Assembly (NCBI GenBank): GCA_024698075.1
Contig: JAILRP010000074.1
Location: 62,001 to 126,000, forward strand
Source of the DNA: Lachnospiraceae bacterium
Lineage (GTDB): Bacteria > Bacillota > Clostridia > Lachnospirales > Lachnospiraceae
Direction of reading: 5' to 3'
Length of the DNA stretch: 64,000 nucleotides
The notes beneath the pieces are model-generated. The model had not been told where the DNA came from, did not search any database, and saw only the letters and a list, made by a program, of their open reading frames with translations. Below are positions 44,172 to 53,898 of the stretch, in pieces (position 1 is the stretch's first letter; the number at the start of each line of letters is the position of its first letter). The translations under genes and the position numbers were made by a program.

Positions 44172-44258
44172 AAATTATTAGCGGTCGCTCGCCGATCTGA
44201 TATCGCTTCGCGATGCGGCTCGCGGTGCAGCAAGGACTATCTTGCCGCATTTACAGCA

Positions 44259-45977
44259 TTACTTGAATGTGTCAAGGATATCCTGCATTTCCTTAAGGAA
44301 ATCTTCAGGCTTGCATGCTTCGTATGCTGCCATGTAGTCGCCCCAGCCCTTGTCGAAGTCTTTGGCCATGACAACCTTAGGAAGCCATTCATGCTTGGTC
44401 TCGCCCATCTTCGCCCATGCTACACCGCCGGGTGTCTCTGTTGTGAAGTTGTTCGAGAATGAGTACATCGGGAACCAAGGTCCGTTTGTCTCCTGAACTG
44501 AACCGATGAACTGAGGATATGTCGTATATCCGTAAGCATCGAAGCAGGCCTTGAGAGGCGGAGCCATGTCAACCATGAACTCTGAAGGCTGTTCTTCGGG
44601 CTTGTTGGCGTTCTTGCCGTCATCGCTCGTTCCATGCCACTGAGGGAAGTATGAATACTGGCACCTGTGCTTAGCCTGGTAAGAAGTGTCAGCCCAGTTC
44701 ATCCTCTGCTCATCCGTACGATAGTAAAGTCCATTCTCGTCTACGTTGTAGTCAACGTCCTTAACGCCCCAGAATCTGAGATCATGAAGTTCCTGATCCA
44801 TAGCGCAGTCTACGAGGAACTTGAATGCCTTGTCAACATCATCACAGTCAGTCGTGATAGCGATACCTGATGCCTGGTTAACAGTGTCATCATATGTATG
44901 CCATCTGTTCTCCATGCCTTCCTTTGTCGTAAGGCCGAGAGGAACATAGTTGCAGCCCTTCTGGTCAAGACCTGACTGCTTGAAGGAATCATTTACCGTG
45001 TATGCGAAATCCCACCACTGGTCAACCATACCGAGAACACGGCCTGTTGAAAGCTTAGCGATGTATTCGTCATATGTCTGTGTGAATGACTCGGGATCTA
45101 CGAATCCCTTGTTGTATTCTTCATTGAGCTTCTTGAAGTAAGCGATCGTATCTTCGGATGTGTTGTAATCCTCGATCGTCATCGTTGACTTGTTAACGAT
45201 AACGGATCCGTCATTAGGATAGCCTGCAAGGAACTGGCCTGCGTTCTCAAGACAGAAATATCTCCAGTCTTCGCAGAGGATCGTGTAAGCCATGTTCTCT
45301 GTGCCGTCTTCCATTGTAGGATTAGCTGCTATGTAGCTCTCGAGAAGATCAAAGTACTGATCCATCGTCTCGATCTTCGGATAGCCTGCCCACTCAAGTA
45401 CGCGGACCTGGATCCAGAATGCTTCGTCATTATGTGTGGTCTGCTTTGTCTCGCCCTTCGTGTTTCCGAAAGGATTGATCCAGTAGATGTGGCCGTCAGG
45501 CTGACGGAACTTTTCCCACTCTTCGGGTGTGAACCATGTCTCCTTGAACTCAGGATACTGGTCGATGTAATCATCAAGGGGAACAAGTGCGTCTGCATCG
45601 ATAAGAAGGTTCATTTCATCGGAATCGATGAAGTCAGGATACTCACCGCCTGCGATGAGAGTACCGGTAGCTTCTGAAGCTGTCTGGCCGGTAAGCCATG
45701 TTTCTTTAACCTTTACGCCCCACTTGTCAGCGATCATCTGAGCGATCTCGTTGTCGTCATTGATCTCTGATCCGGGCATTGTGATGAACATCGTGAAATC
45801 GGTAACTTCACCGGCATCATCGGCGTCATCAGCGTCATCCGCATCATCTGCATCATCTGATGCCGTGGTATCAGCCGGAGCTGCGGGTGCCGGAGCATCT
45901 GCGCTTCCTCCACAGGCTGCGAGCATTGATGCGGCGATTCCTGCTGTCAGGAAAAGAGCTAATAATCTTTTTTTCAT
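44259..45977 (-). CDS. LplA-type solute-binding lipoprotein
   Basis: Extracytoplasmic binding protein of 572 residues for an oligosaccharide importer. A lipoprotein signal ends at LAAC (Cys about residue 21). An Ala/Pro-rich linker includes five tandem Asp-Asp-Ala units. The rest is a large CUT1-type binding fold with many aromatic residues, as expected for a long saccharide groove. AGGGAGG precedes the ATG. The promoter and candidate response-regulator repeats are at 46050-46115. With GH115 in the same locus, MeGlcA-decorated xylo-oligosaccharides are the likely ligand; this is inference. Confidence 0.88.
   Translation of the reverse strand: MKKRLLALFLTAGIAASMLAACGGSADAPAPAAPADTTASDDADDADDADDADDAGEVTDFTMFITMPGSEINDDNEIAQMIADKWGVKVKETWLTGQTASEATGTLIAGGEYPDFIDSDEMNLLIDADALVPLDDYIDQYPEFKETWFTPEEWEKFRQPDGHIYWINPFGNTKGETKQTTHNDEAFWIQVRVLEWAGYPKIETMDQYFDLLESYIAANPTMEDGTENMAYTILCEDWRYFCLENAGQFLAGYPNDGSVIVNKSTMTIEDYNTSEDTIAYFKKLNEEYNKGFVDPESFTQTYDEYIAKLSTGRVLGMVDQWWDFAYTVNDSFKQSGLDQKGCNYVPLGLTTKEGMENRWHTYDDTVNQASGIAITTDCDDVDKAFKFLVDCAMDQELHDLRFWGVKDVDYNVDENGLYYRTDEQRMNWADTSYQAKHRCQYSYFPQWHGTSDDGKNANKPEEQPSEFMVDMAPPLKACFDAYGYTTYPQFIGSVQETNGPWFPMYSFSNNFTTETPGGVAWAKMGETKHEWLPKVVMAKDFDKGWGDYMAAYEACKPEDFLKEMQDILDTFK
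45814..45858 (-). repeat. Five 9-base tandem repeats encoding the Asp-Asp-Ala linker
   Basis: Five in-frame copies of GCRTCATCN (plus strand) lie end to end in the linker of the LplA-type lipoprotein gene. Copies 4 and 5 are identical. Such repeats can expand or contract without shifting frame, so linker length may differ between strains. Confidence 0.85.
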
Positions 45978-46049
45978 ACATACCTCCCTAAAATATAATG
46001 AAAATTTGTTATCGGGCTCTTATGGGCATAACATATGAGCCTGTTCATA

Positions 46050-46078
46050 ATTATATTTTGGGGAGGGATAACAGACCA
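46050..46078 (-). promoter_or_regulatory. Promoter of the LplA-type gene, weak -35
   Basis: A perfect TATAAT (46050-46055) on the minus strand has only a poor -35 candidate (TGGTCT, 46073-46078) at 17-base spacing. A perfect -10 with a bad -35 is the pattern of an activator-dependent promoter, and the direct repeats at 46079-46115 lie immediately upstream. Confidence 0.55.
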
Positions 46079-46115
46079 CCCGACAGATTACAGAAAAAAA
46101 CCCGACAAATTTCAG
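46079..46115 (-). promoter_or_regulatory. Direct repeat, candidate YesN-type activator site
   Basis: Two copies of CCCGACARATTWCAG (46079-46093 and 46101-46115, plus-strand reading) are spaced 22 bases start to start, two helical turns. The first abuts the -35 position and the second overlaps the stop codon of the response-regulator gene. AraC-type regulators bind direct repeats at this spacing, so the adjacent response regulator is the likely binder. Confidence 0.6.
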
Positions 46116-47698
46116 ATGTTCGATTTTCTGTATTTTGAAGGCGTACATCCGTTCGCTTCTATGAATTTGCGGAGGAAGTAATCATTGTCCTTATAGCCCA
46201 CCTTTTCGGCTATTTCGGCTATCCGCAGGTCGGTCGTGGTGAGCAGCTGCTCGGCCCGCCCGATCCTGTAAGATGTCAGGTAATCCTTGAAAGACTGTCC
46301 GTATTTTTTCTGGAATATCTGACCGAGATATGAACTGTTGATGAAATATTTCTTTCCGAGGTCCCGAAGCGTAAGGTTCTCGGCATAGTTTTCGCGTACT
46401 TCCTTTTCGATCTCGAGGAGCACTCCGCCGGATACGTTTTTGCGAAGCTGCGACAGATAGTTCGCATAGTCGCAGCAGAAGCTTGCCATGTGGACGCTGC
46501 TGCCCCGCAGCATGCCCTCCTCGGACGAGTGCTCCGCGATGAAGCGCAGTATCTCCTCCTGATTAAGGTCCGCATCAAGCTCGGAGGCCATGTGTATCAG
46601 CTGGAACAGAAAATAGTTGATGTTGAGCCTTATCGTCTCGGGCGCGGTATTCTTTCCGAGTTGGGCAAAGAAACCGTCAACGGCCGGGCGGATCTCGGAT
46701 GCGTCATCATCACCGATAGCCTTTATCAGGGCATCGATCATGTCCTTGAGTATCACTACCGAGTTTGTGTCATATGATGTCTCGTCATCATAATAATATA
46801 TGTTCTTCCTGCTGCGGAAAGCCTCGAGCGACTTGAGCATGCAGGCCGTTGAATACGACTTGGAGACACCGTCTATCCTTGCAACGCTCTTTCCGACGAA
46901 CACCGTCGTATTGTATCCGGTCTCGTTCTTTATGTGTTCCCGCATGTTCTCGAGAAAATCACTTATGGACATGTTGCGCTTTGCCGCAAAATAATCGCAG
47001 TAAATGAGTCCTATGTCATAGCTCTTCTCATCATGTGAAACATCGAAAATGCAGTGTTCCTTTTCATCCCGAAGGTAATCCCTCGCGGCGGCAAACACTT
47101 TCCTCTGGCGCCCTCTCATCTCGCCTTCCTCAAGTTCCTCCATCGTTTCGGCAAAATCGGACATCTCAATGTCCACATACCTGATCTCATCGGACAGATG
47201 CAGATGGTTCCTTACATACGAAACATTTGCCTCATCATATTTCCCGAAAAGAAGGGACATGAGGTTTCTGGCAAGATATGCCTGTTCCATTGACTGGCGG
47301 GATTCCTCGGCCTCATCGCGCTCGTCGGATACTTTCGCGATCTTTCTGAGGACCCCGACGAGTTCGGCCTTTTCAACGGGCTTCAGCATATATTCCATGC
47401 AGTCATACCGAAGAGCCGTCTGGATATACGAAAAATCCTTGAATCCGGTAAGTATGATGAAGAACGCGTCGCTTATCTTCTCTTCGCGGATCCGGCGGAG
47501 AAGTTCGATCCCGGTCATCATCGGCATCTTGATGTCCGCAAGTATGACATCGACGCTGTTCTCCTTCAGATATTCATATGCTTCCTGCCCGTTCGAACAT
47601 GAGCGCACTATCTCAAAGCCCTCGGCATTCCAGTCGATCACGGCTTTCAGTCCCTGCAGTATGAACGGTTCATCATCAGCCAATAACACTCTTCTCAT
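46112..47698 (-). CDS. YesN-type response regulator with AraC DNA-binding domain
   Basis: 528-residue regulator with a receiver domain (LLADDEP acidic pocket, Asp in VILADIKMP, Lys in MLKPVEK) and a C-terminal pair of AraC helix-turn-helix motifs (TLRDLGKKYFINSSYLGQIF and IAEIAEKVGYKDNDYFLRKF). The middle 280 residues are typical of YesN proteins. Its ATG lies 23 bases inside the histidine kinase gene. The end of the gene carries half of the direct repeat proposed as its own binding site in front of the transporter genes. Confidence 0.92.
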   Translation of the reverse strand: MRRVLLADDEPFILQGLKAVIDWNAEGFEIVRSCSNGQEAYEYLKENSVDVILADIKMPMMTGIELLRRIREEKISDAFFIILTGFKDFSYIQTALRYDCMEYMLKPVEKAELVGVLRKIAKVSDERDEAEESRQSMEQAYLARNLMSLLFGKYDEANVSYVRNHLHLSDEIRYVDIEMSDFAETMEELEEGEMRGRQRKVFAAARDYLRDEKEHCIFDVSHDEKSYDIGLIYCDYFAAKRNMSISDFLENMREHIKNETGYNTTVFVGKSVARIDGVSKSYSTACMLKSLEAFRSRKNIYYYDDETSYDTNSVVILKDMIDALIKAIGDDDASEIRPAVDGFFAQLGKNTAPETIRLNINYFLFQLIHMASELDADLNQEEILRFIAEHSSEEGMLRGSSVHMASFCCDYANYLSQLRKNVSGGVLLEIEKEVRENYAENLTLRDLGKKYFINSSYLGQIFQKKYGQSFKDYLTSYRIGRAEQLLTTTDLRIAEIAEKVGYKDNDYFLRKFIEANGCTPSKYRKSNI

Positions 47699-49307
47699 TT
47701 ACGTATTCCTTCGGTATCACTACTCCGACCGTGGTTCCGATGCCCTTTTCGGATTCTATCGAAAACCTAACATTGTTCTCTGTTGCTATCTTGAGCCGCA
47801 GGCAGGCATTGACCACCCCTATCCTGCCCTTCTGCTTAAGCTCGTCAATGGACGCATTCTCCATCTTGTCACGAAGCGCGGCAACCTCTTCATCATCTAT
47901 CCCTTCGCCGGTATCCTCTATCTCGATCACAAGATCTTTGTCCTTCCTGCATACCCTGACGAATATCCATCCCGGGACCGATTTTCCCTCTATCCCGTGA
48001 ACACAGGCGTTTTCAACGAATGTCACGATGGTAAGGCGCGGTATCAGGGCGTTTTGGCAGTCTTCATCCACATCGATCTCATATGAGAGCCTGTCGCCGA
48101 AACGGTATTTCTGAAGGCACAGATATGCGTCGACAAAATCCATCTCGTTCTCTATCGTGATGCTGTCATCATTCCAGTCGGCATTCTTGCGCTCTATGAC
48201 CGCAAGCTTTTCGACCATTTCGGCGGTTTCATGCTCTCCGGAAAGCACGCTGTGCATCCTGATGCTCTCAAGCGCATTGAACAGGAAGTGGGGATTTATC
48301 TGGGAATGCAGCGCCAGAAGCTCCGCCTGCTGCCTTGCGATGTCCATCTCCTGTTCTTTCAGCTTTCCGAGCTGCACGGTCTGGGTCAGCTTTGCAAAAA
48401 AGATCGGGAATATGGCGTTTACCACAAGCATAACGAGGAAGATCGGCCAGTTCTTGCGTATTATTCCCGGCCCCGAGTCGACGTCCTCCATGACGTTTAT
48501 CGTAAACGGGGTTCCGTAATACTCATAGCTCCTGCTCGAACCGACATGACCTTTTACACTGCGTATGGGGGTAAAATCATCATACATGTTGTTGTATCCG
48601 CCGGTAAACACGCAGGCACGCTCGCCGTCCCCTATGTATCCGTCCGAGCCAGCCGCAACGGATTCCATGCTCCTTGAGAATGCACCGTAATCAATGACTA
48701 TCCTGCATATCTTCTTATAGCGGCTCTTAGGATGGACATCCATGCGGGTTATATAAAGAAGCTTCCTGGTGGGCTTTGTCACCGGACCCGAATCCCTGTC
48801 AAAATAAAACCTTACATATGTTTCCTGTCCGCTTGCCGCGTACTCGCTGTACCATTCGAGATTCTTCGCCCGGTCTATGCTGTAGATGCCGCCCCCGTTC
48901 ACTATCGTCGGGTTGTCGGTATATATCTCATAGGTCGCATTGTTTATCGAACACAGTGCCTTTAAGTACTTGTCGCTCGTGACATCGACATATTCATCAT
49001 AATAATCGAGCCCGCTCGTATGGTCCCTGTCGAGAAAGTCACGGAACTCATCATTCTTGGCGATGTTCATGGCTATGCTCGATGCCTTCTCAAGCGTATT
49101 TCCGAGACAGAAAGTCATGTTCTCCGCGGCTTTCTCGTAGGAGAACTTCAGATCGCTCCTGCCTGCGTTCTGGAGCATCGCGATAAATATGGCATCCGTC
49201 ACGAGAAGCGGCAGGATTATGCACAGCACATAGAGCACGGCCATGTTCTTCGGCCATGCTGCCGGCTTTCTTTTTTTTTCTGATTTCCGTTTTACAGTAA
49301 GGTCCAT
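47676..49307 (-). CDS. YesM-type sensor histidine kinase
   Basis: Membrane sensor kinase of 543 residues. TM1 lies at about 25-47 (VLYVLCIILPLLVTDAIFIA). An extracellular sensor region of about 230 residues is Cache-like (Tyr/Asp-rich). TM2 lies near 283-300 (WPIFLVMLVVNAIFPIFF). A short linker leads to the phosphorylated His in HSQINPHFLFN. The GHKL domain has ENACVHG and DTGEGI. It sits between the acetylesterase gene (10 bases) and its response regulator, so the operon includes its own signal input. The probable signal is a xylan-derived sugar; this is inference from the neighbours. Confidence 0.9.
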   Translation of the reverse strand: MDLTVKRKSEKKRKPAAWPKNMAVLYVLCIILPLLVTDAIFIAMLQNAGRSDLKFSYEKAAENMTFCLGNTLEKASSIAMNIAKNDEFRDFLDRDHTSGLDYYDEYVDVTSDKYLKALCSINNATYEIYTDNPTIVNGGGIYSIDRAKNLEWYSEYAASGQETYVRFYFDRDSGPVTKPTRKLLYITRMDVHPKSRYKKICRIVIDYGAFSRSMESVAAGSDGYIGDGERACVFTGGYNNMYDDFTPIRSVKGHVGSSRSYEYYGTPFTINVMEDVDSGPGIIRKNWPIFLVMLVVNAIFPIFFAKLTQTVQLGKLKEQEMDIARQQAELLALHSQINPHFLFNALESIRMHSVLSGEHETAEMVEKLAVIERKNADWNDDSITIENEMDFVDAYLCLQKYRFGDRLSYEIDVDEDCQNALIPRLTIVTFVENACVHGIEGKSVPGWIFVRVCRKDKDLVIEIEDTGEGIDDEEVAALRDKMENASIDELKQKGRIGVVNACLRLKIATENNVRFSIESEKGIGTTVGVVIPKEYVNEKSVIG

Positions 49308-49317
49308 GTCTTTTTGC

Positions 49318-50913
49318 CTACAGCGTGCCTATGACATCGGCTATTGCCTTTCCTATCGGTTCCTTGCGCTGCGGGTGAAGATCATTGAGTTCTCCCGTGC
49401 CGTACGACTTTACAAGATAAAATCCCGGTATGTCCATGCACGACTCCTGCGCCGCCATAAGGCCGCGCCAAGCCCGTCCTCCGTCATATGATATCTCTTC
49501 CATCCTCGCGTTGAATTCGGGAAGCTGTACGCAGATATACGGTATGTCATAATTCCACAGTTTCCGTATTCCTTTTATGAACCTGCCGGTAAGGTCTGCG
49601 TATTCATGATTTCGGGGGCAGTTCGATTCGCCCTGATAAAAGGCAAATGCTTTTATGGCAAACCCGGCGAGCGGCGCGAACATTCCATGGTATATCGCGG
49701 TCGGAAGCCATGTCACGAATGTGGGCTCCGCCGGAGGCTCGCACCTGGTTCCTTTTAAGTACTTCCATATCCCCGAAAGGTATATGATCTTTTCCGCACC
49801 TTCGAGCGTTTCGTTAAATCCGTCCGTATGGCGCACGCAGTCACCGTATACAATGCCGTAAAGCTTTCCGGGCGTCACGCGGCCGAATCCCCTTTCTATC
49901 CCGATGCGGAGCACGATGGTATTTTCGCCGCTGTGGATCACCCCTTCGGGCACCCGGTATCTTCTCGGCGGGTACGTATATTCCGTGTTCCCGACAAATG
50001 TGCCGTTTATGTAGCAGCTGTCAAAATCCACGAGCGTGCCGAACCATACCGCCGCACTCCTTCCGGCATACTCTTCCGGCACCGTGAAGCTTCTTGCGAT
50101 CCATACGCTTCCTATATATCCGCAAAGCTCCGTATCGGAGAAAAAATCAGGCAGCATGATATCGCGCCCCTCACGGAGGATCTTCACGCCGTCTTCATAA
50201 TGCCCTGCTCCCGCATCCGCAGCATCAAGCGCCTCATGCCAGCTGTCGGCATTTCTGACATTGTCATCGAGGACTTTGGCAAGGTATGCGTCATCGGAAA
50301 AAGTCTCTGCCACAGAGAGGGCCTCATCATATCCGGCAAGCATCTCCTCGCTCATGAACGACTCGATGGGAGCTCCTCCGAAAGTCACGTCGACCAGGCC
50401 TACCGCCACACCGTCACATTTTCTCATGTGTTTTGCCGTAAAATACCCGACCGCGGAAAATGCATCTATCGTCTCCTTCGAAACGCTCTTCCACTCTCCG
50501 GTCAGGACATCCTCTATCTCCCGTCCGAAAACGGGATTTTCCTCGACCTTGAACGTCCTTATAAGGTCATCGGAAAGGCCCCATTCTCCCGGATAAGTCT
50601 CCCTTACCCTTGACATCGGGAATTCCATGTTCGACTGTCCGCTTACCATGATCACGTCTCCGACCATGATGCCGCGGCTTTCGCACCGTCCGCCGGCGCA
50701 TCCGGCTTCGATCGAATAAGGGCCGCCGGCAGGCATCGCGGGAAATTCGGCGTCAAACCTTCCGCACTCATCTGCCGTGCATTCCTGCCTTTTTTCGGCA
50801 AACTTTATCTCCACCCCGGTCCCGGGACCGGCAAATCCCCATATATGTATCGGCAGGCCGCGCTGCAGCACTGCACCGTTTCCGAATATCCTTGCTAATC
50901 TAATGGTTGACAT
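49318..50913 (-). CDS. Sialate O-acetylesterase-family SGNH esterase
   Basis: Carbohydrate esterase of 531 residues without signal peptide, so cytoplasmic. The catalytic Ser lies in VSGQSNMEFP near residue 95, and the C-terminal Asp/His pair is in NDLHPQRKEPIG. Between them about 100 residues form a beta-sandwich like the sugar-binding domain of GH2 enzymes (SFTVPEEYAGRSAAVWFG onward), as in other members. The name comes from sialic acid chemistry, but with GH115 next to it, deacetylation of imported acetyl-xylo-oligosaccharides is more likely. AGGAGGATTAG precedes the ATG. Confidence 0.86.
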   Translation of the reverse strand: MSTIRLARIFGNGAVLQRGLPIHIWGFAGPGTGVEIKFAEKRQECTADECGRFDAEFPAMPAGGPYSIEAGCAGGRCESRGIMVGDVIMVSGQSNMEFPMSRVRETYPGEWGLSDDLIRTFKVEENPVFGREIEDVLTGEWKSVSKETIDAFSAVGYFTAKHMRKCDGVAVGLVDVTFGGAPIESFMSEEMLAGYDEALSVAETFSDDAYLAKVLDDNVRNADSWHEALDAADAGAGHYEDGVKILREGRDIMLPDFFSDTELCGYIGSVWIARSFTVPEEYAGRSAAVWFGTLVDFDSCYINGTFVGNTEYTYPPRRYRVPEGVIHSGENTIVLRIGIERGFGRVTPGKLYGIVYGDCVRHTDGFNETLEGAEKIIYLSGIWKYLKGTRCEPPAEPTFVTWLPTAIYHGMFAPLAGFAIKAFAFYQGESNCPRNHEYADLTGRFIKGIRKLWNYDIPYICVQLPEFNARMEEISYDGGRAWRGLMAAQESCMDIPGFYLVKSYGTGELNDLHPQRKEPIGKAIADVIGTL

Positions 50914-50934
50914 AACTAATCCTCCTATGGCAGT

Positions 50935-53832
50935 TCACACACGGAACGTCTCCGGCGGGCCGAGATATGAATACGGGAGAGCGCATCCCTCCGGCACTAT
51001 CACTATCTTCTCAAGCACGAACCCCGGAGAGACGGCGCCTACGTGAAGCTCGTTCATTCCGGCCTTAAGATCCATGACTGCATGGGCACACCTTATATTG
51101 TCGAGCACGCCCTTCTCCCAGTCTTTCTGTCTGTCTCCTACCGCATAGCCTTCCGGTATGAGGTTCACCTCGCGGATATCATGCGGGCCGGTCGAAACCG
51201 TAAAAAGGAGTTTTCCGTCCGCACGGCACGGATTGGAGGGCGCCGCATAAAACGTGACATCATATCGTCCCGCACGCTCAAGCAGAATCCTGTATACGAC
51301 CGAAGGGGCATCCATAGGCGCAAACAGCGCATTCTGAGGGTATGCCTTTATGGCACCCGCACGCCCATATCTTCCGATTATCTCGAAAGAACCGGCCCCG
51401 GTATCTTTCTTATCAGCAAAGTTTACCGCGTTGATCGAGATATAGTCCATATATCCTTCAAAGCCGCAGTATACGAAAGTTTTTTCCGGAATGTCCGTAT
51501 CGTTCATCACCCTTACGGGCACGCGTACGGTGATGTCGGTCCCGCCGGAAGAGATGACTACGGTACCGGACGTTATGCCGCCTTCCTTTATCTTCATCCT
51601 GTCGGCAAAGACGAATATCCTCTCCCGCCTTCCGCACTTTACGCTCTTTGAAGGTACCGTGAGAGAGAGAAAATCATCAGGCGTGGAAACGGTGTAATAC
51701 ACCTTTTCTGAAGATGCGGATGTAAGCTCTATGAATCCCCCGCATATGGTGGGGTTAAGTGCATCGGGAAGGGTCAGCACCTTTCCCGACCAGAATCCGC
51801 CCTCTGTATGTTCGCCCGTCGACGGAATGACGGCTATGAGCCTGGGCTCCTTTGCGCCCTCAAGAGTATGTATGACCGGATATGTGCACTCCTCATCGCA
51901 CCAGTGCCTGAACCCTATATGATGCGACAGGCCCATTCCGTACCATTTCCCCTTGTGGATCTCGTGAAGCTTTTCGACCAGCTTCCTGTCAGTCTTTATG
52001 CATTCCCTTATCTCATCCGCATAGGCAGATGCAGCGGTAGATCCGATGCCTGCATAGGCATGGTTGAGCCCGGTAAGGAGCCACATCTTCTGCACATTGA
52101 GCCCGGCGGTAAGGGGCAGGTATATGAGCTCATAAAAAGCGAACGCCGTGTTCCCTTCAAGCCTTTTATACATCTTTTCGGCCGCATCCAAAAGTTCTCC
52201 GCACATTCGGAGCGCCGTCTCGCTCTCCGCGAATGCGAACGGTGCATATACGCTGTCATTCATCGCCTCAGTCCTGCGCAACGCAGTTATGCGTGTATAT
52301 CCGAGAAGAAGCTCTGCCGCCTCATCGGCATCATCCTCCGAAAATGCGGGGAAGTTTGCCGCAACGAAGCGCCTCGTATAGTTCTCGGCGCTGTTACGGT
52401 CCGAAGTCCCCCACCTGTCAAAATCGTAGGCAAGGTCCATAAAGAATGAAAGCGGGTATTCGTTCGAAAATATGTCACCGACGTTTACGACCCACAGGTC
52501 CCTTATCCCGCTGTCATAAGCCGCGCTCATCTGCTCCCAGATCTTGGGAAGATAAGATGTATTGAACCACTCATATGATACCGGAAGTCCGTGGTAATCG
52601 AGATGATAGTACATGCCGTATGACCTGTTCCTCTCGTCCTCCGGAGGAACCGTCCGGAGGTTTCCGTAGTTGTCGTCGCACAGAAGGACCGTCACCCCTT
52701 CAAGGGCCGGATCGTCTTTCAGTCCGCTGACATTCCCGTCTCCGTAATAAAACGGCTCGACTTCCTTGTAGAGAGCAAGGAGCCTCGGAATTTCACGGTA
52801 ATCCCGCCCCGTATTTTCGGCGATAAGGCCGTTCTGTACCTTTATCACGTCGCGGAGCAGGGCGATGTTGTCTGCAAGCGTCGCATCACGCAGGATCGCG
52901 GTGTCGGCCTCTCCTCTCATTCCGACCGTGATCACATTCTCAAACCTGCAGCGTTCCTTTAAGGAATCGGCCCAGAACCTGGTGATCCCGTCCCTGTTCG
53001 TAAGAAAGTTCCAGTCATCCCCGTATACCGACTCCGGTCCGCGGACATGGCTGTATTCCTCACCCTGGCGGAGGCACGGCTCATGATGGCTCGTTCCCAT
53101 GATGACCCCGAGCTCATCGGCAAGTTCGGCACTCTTAAGTCCCGGCCCGTCCTCATAAAATACGGCCGACCACATGGCGGGCCACAGATAATTGCCCTTG
53201 AGGCGCAGCAGCAGCTCAAAGATGCGCGAATACATCTTCGCATTAAATCCGCCGAAATTCTTATTGCACCAGTTCCCGAAGGCAGGCCATTCGTCATTGA
53301 TGAAAAATCCCCTGTATTTCACCGAAGGGGAAGAAGCCGTGACCGAGTCGCCCGGCAGAAGGGTAAGCTCCTTCTTTTGGACGGGCTTTATGTCGAGCCA
53401 GTCCGTAAGAGGCGATACTCCGAGCATCTCGGAAAGCCTGAACAGCCCGTATATGGTACCACGCTTGTCAGATCCCGCTATGATCACGGATGAGGCGAAC
53501 TTAAAGCCGCTAAATTCGAGTCCGTCAACGATCTTAAGAATATAGCTCTCCCGCTCGCCGGCGATGTCAAACAGGTTGATCACCTTATCCTCGGCAAGCC
53601 TGTCAAGTATCTCGCTGTTCCCGACAGTTCCGAAGAACACCGGATACCCGAAGAACCCTGCCGTATCCGAAAGATCGGCATACTCAACGCCTATCGGCTT
53701 GGCCGAGAACACCTTCTCGACATCCTCCCTCACCCTGCCGGCGATCTTTCTCACTCCGGAATATGCGCATTCCTCGTAGATGAATACTATCTGATTTTCC
53801 CTGATATTGCCTTCCGAAAATACAAATCCCAT
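50935..53832 (-). CDS. GH115 alpha-glucuronidase
   Basis: Removes (methyl)glucuronic acid side chains from xylan or xylo-oligosaccharides. The 965-residue length and the landmarks YRGFFINDEWPAFGNW, FNAKMYSRIFELLLRLKGNY and the following LWPAMW identify GH115. The segment HHEPCLRQGEEY and the aromatic HLDYHGLP stretch are typical of its catalytic region. The last 350 residues are beta-rich accessory domains. There is no signal peptide, so it works on imported substrates, unlike many GH115 enzymes that are exported. It is first gene of the locus; GGGAAGG precedes the ATG, and a promoter lies at 53899-53928. Confidence 0.93.
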   Translation of the reverse strand: MGFVFSEGNIRENQIVFIYEECAYSGVRKIAGRVREDVEKVFSAKPIGVEYADLSDTAGFFGYPVFFGTVGNSEILDRLAEDKVINLFDIAGERESYILKIVDGLEFSGFKFASSVIIAGSDKRGTIYGLFRLSEMLGVSPLTDWLDIKPVQKKELTLLPGDSVTASSPSVKYRGFFINDEWPAFGNWCNKNFGGFNAKMYSRIFELLLRLKGNYLWPAMWSAVFYEDGPGLKSAELADELGVIMGTSHHEPCLRQGEEYSHVRGPESVYGDDWNFLTNRDGITRFWADSLKERCRFENVITVGMRGEADTAILRDATLADNIALLRDVIKVQNGLIAENTGRDYREIPRLLALYKEVEPFYYGDGNVSGLKDDPALEGVTVLLCDDNYGNLRTVPPEDERNRSYGMYYHLDYHGLPVSYEWFNTSYLPKIWEQMSAAYDSGIRDLWVVNVGDIFSNEYPLSFFMDLAYDFDRWGTSDRNSAENYTRRFVAANFPAFSEDDADEAAELLLGYTRITALRRTEAMNDSVYAPFAFAESETALRMCGELLDAAEKMYKRLEGNTAFAFYELIYLPLTAGLNVQKMWLLTGLNHAYAGIGSTAASAYADEIRECIKTDRKLVEKLHEIHKGKWYGMGLSHHIGFRHWCDEECTYPVIHTLEGAKEPRLIAVIPSTGEHTEGGFWSGKVLTLPDALNPTICGGFIELTSASSEKVYYTVSTPDDFLSLTVPSKSVKCGRRERIFVFADRMKIKEGGITSGTVVISSGGTDITVRVPVRVMNDTDIPEKTFVYCGFEGYMDYISINAVNFADKKDTGAGSFEIIGRYGRAGAIKAYPQNALFAPMDAPSVVYRILLERAGRYDVTFYAAPSNPCRADGKLLFTVSTGPHDIREVNLIPEGYAVGDRQKDWEKGVLDNIRCAHAVMDLKAGMNELHVGAVSPGFVLEKIVIVPEGCALPYSYLGPPETFRV

Positions 53833-53898
53833 ATCTGCCTTCCCTTTTGAACCACCCGCGCGTCAGACCTGACACATTTCATCTTCTCATATTGATTT

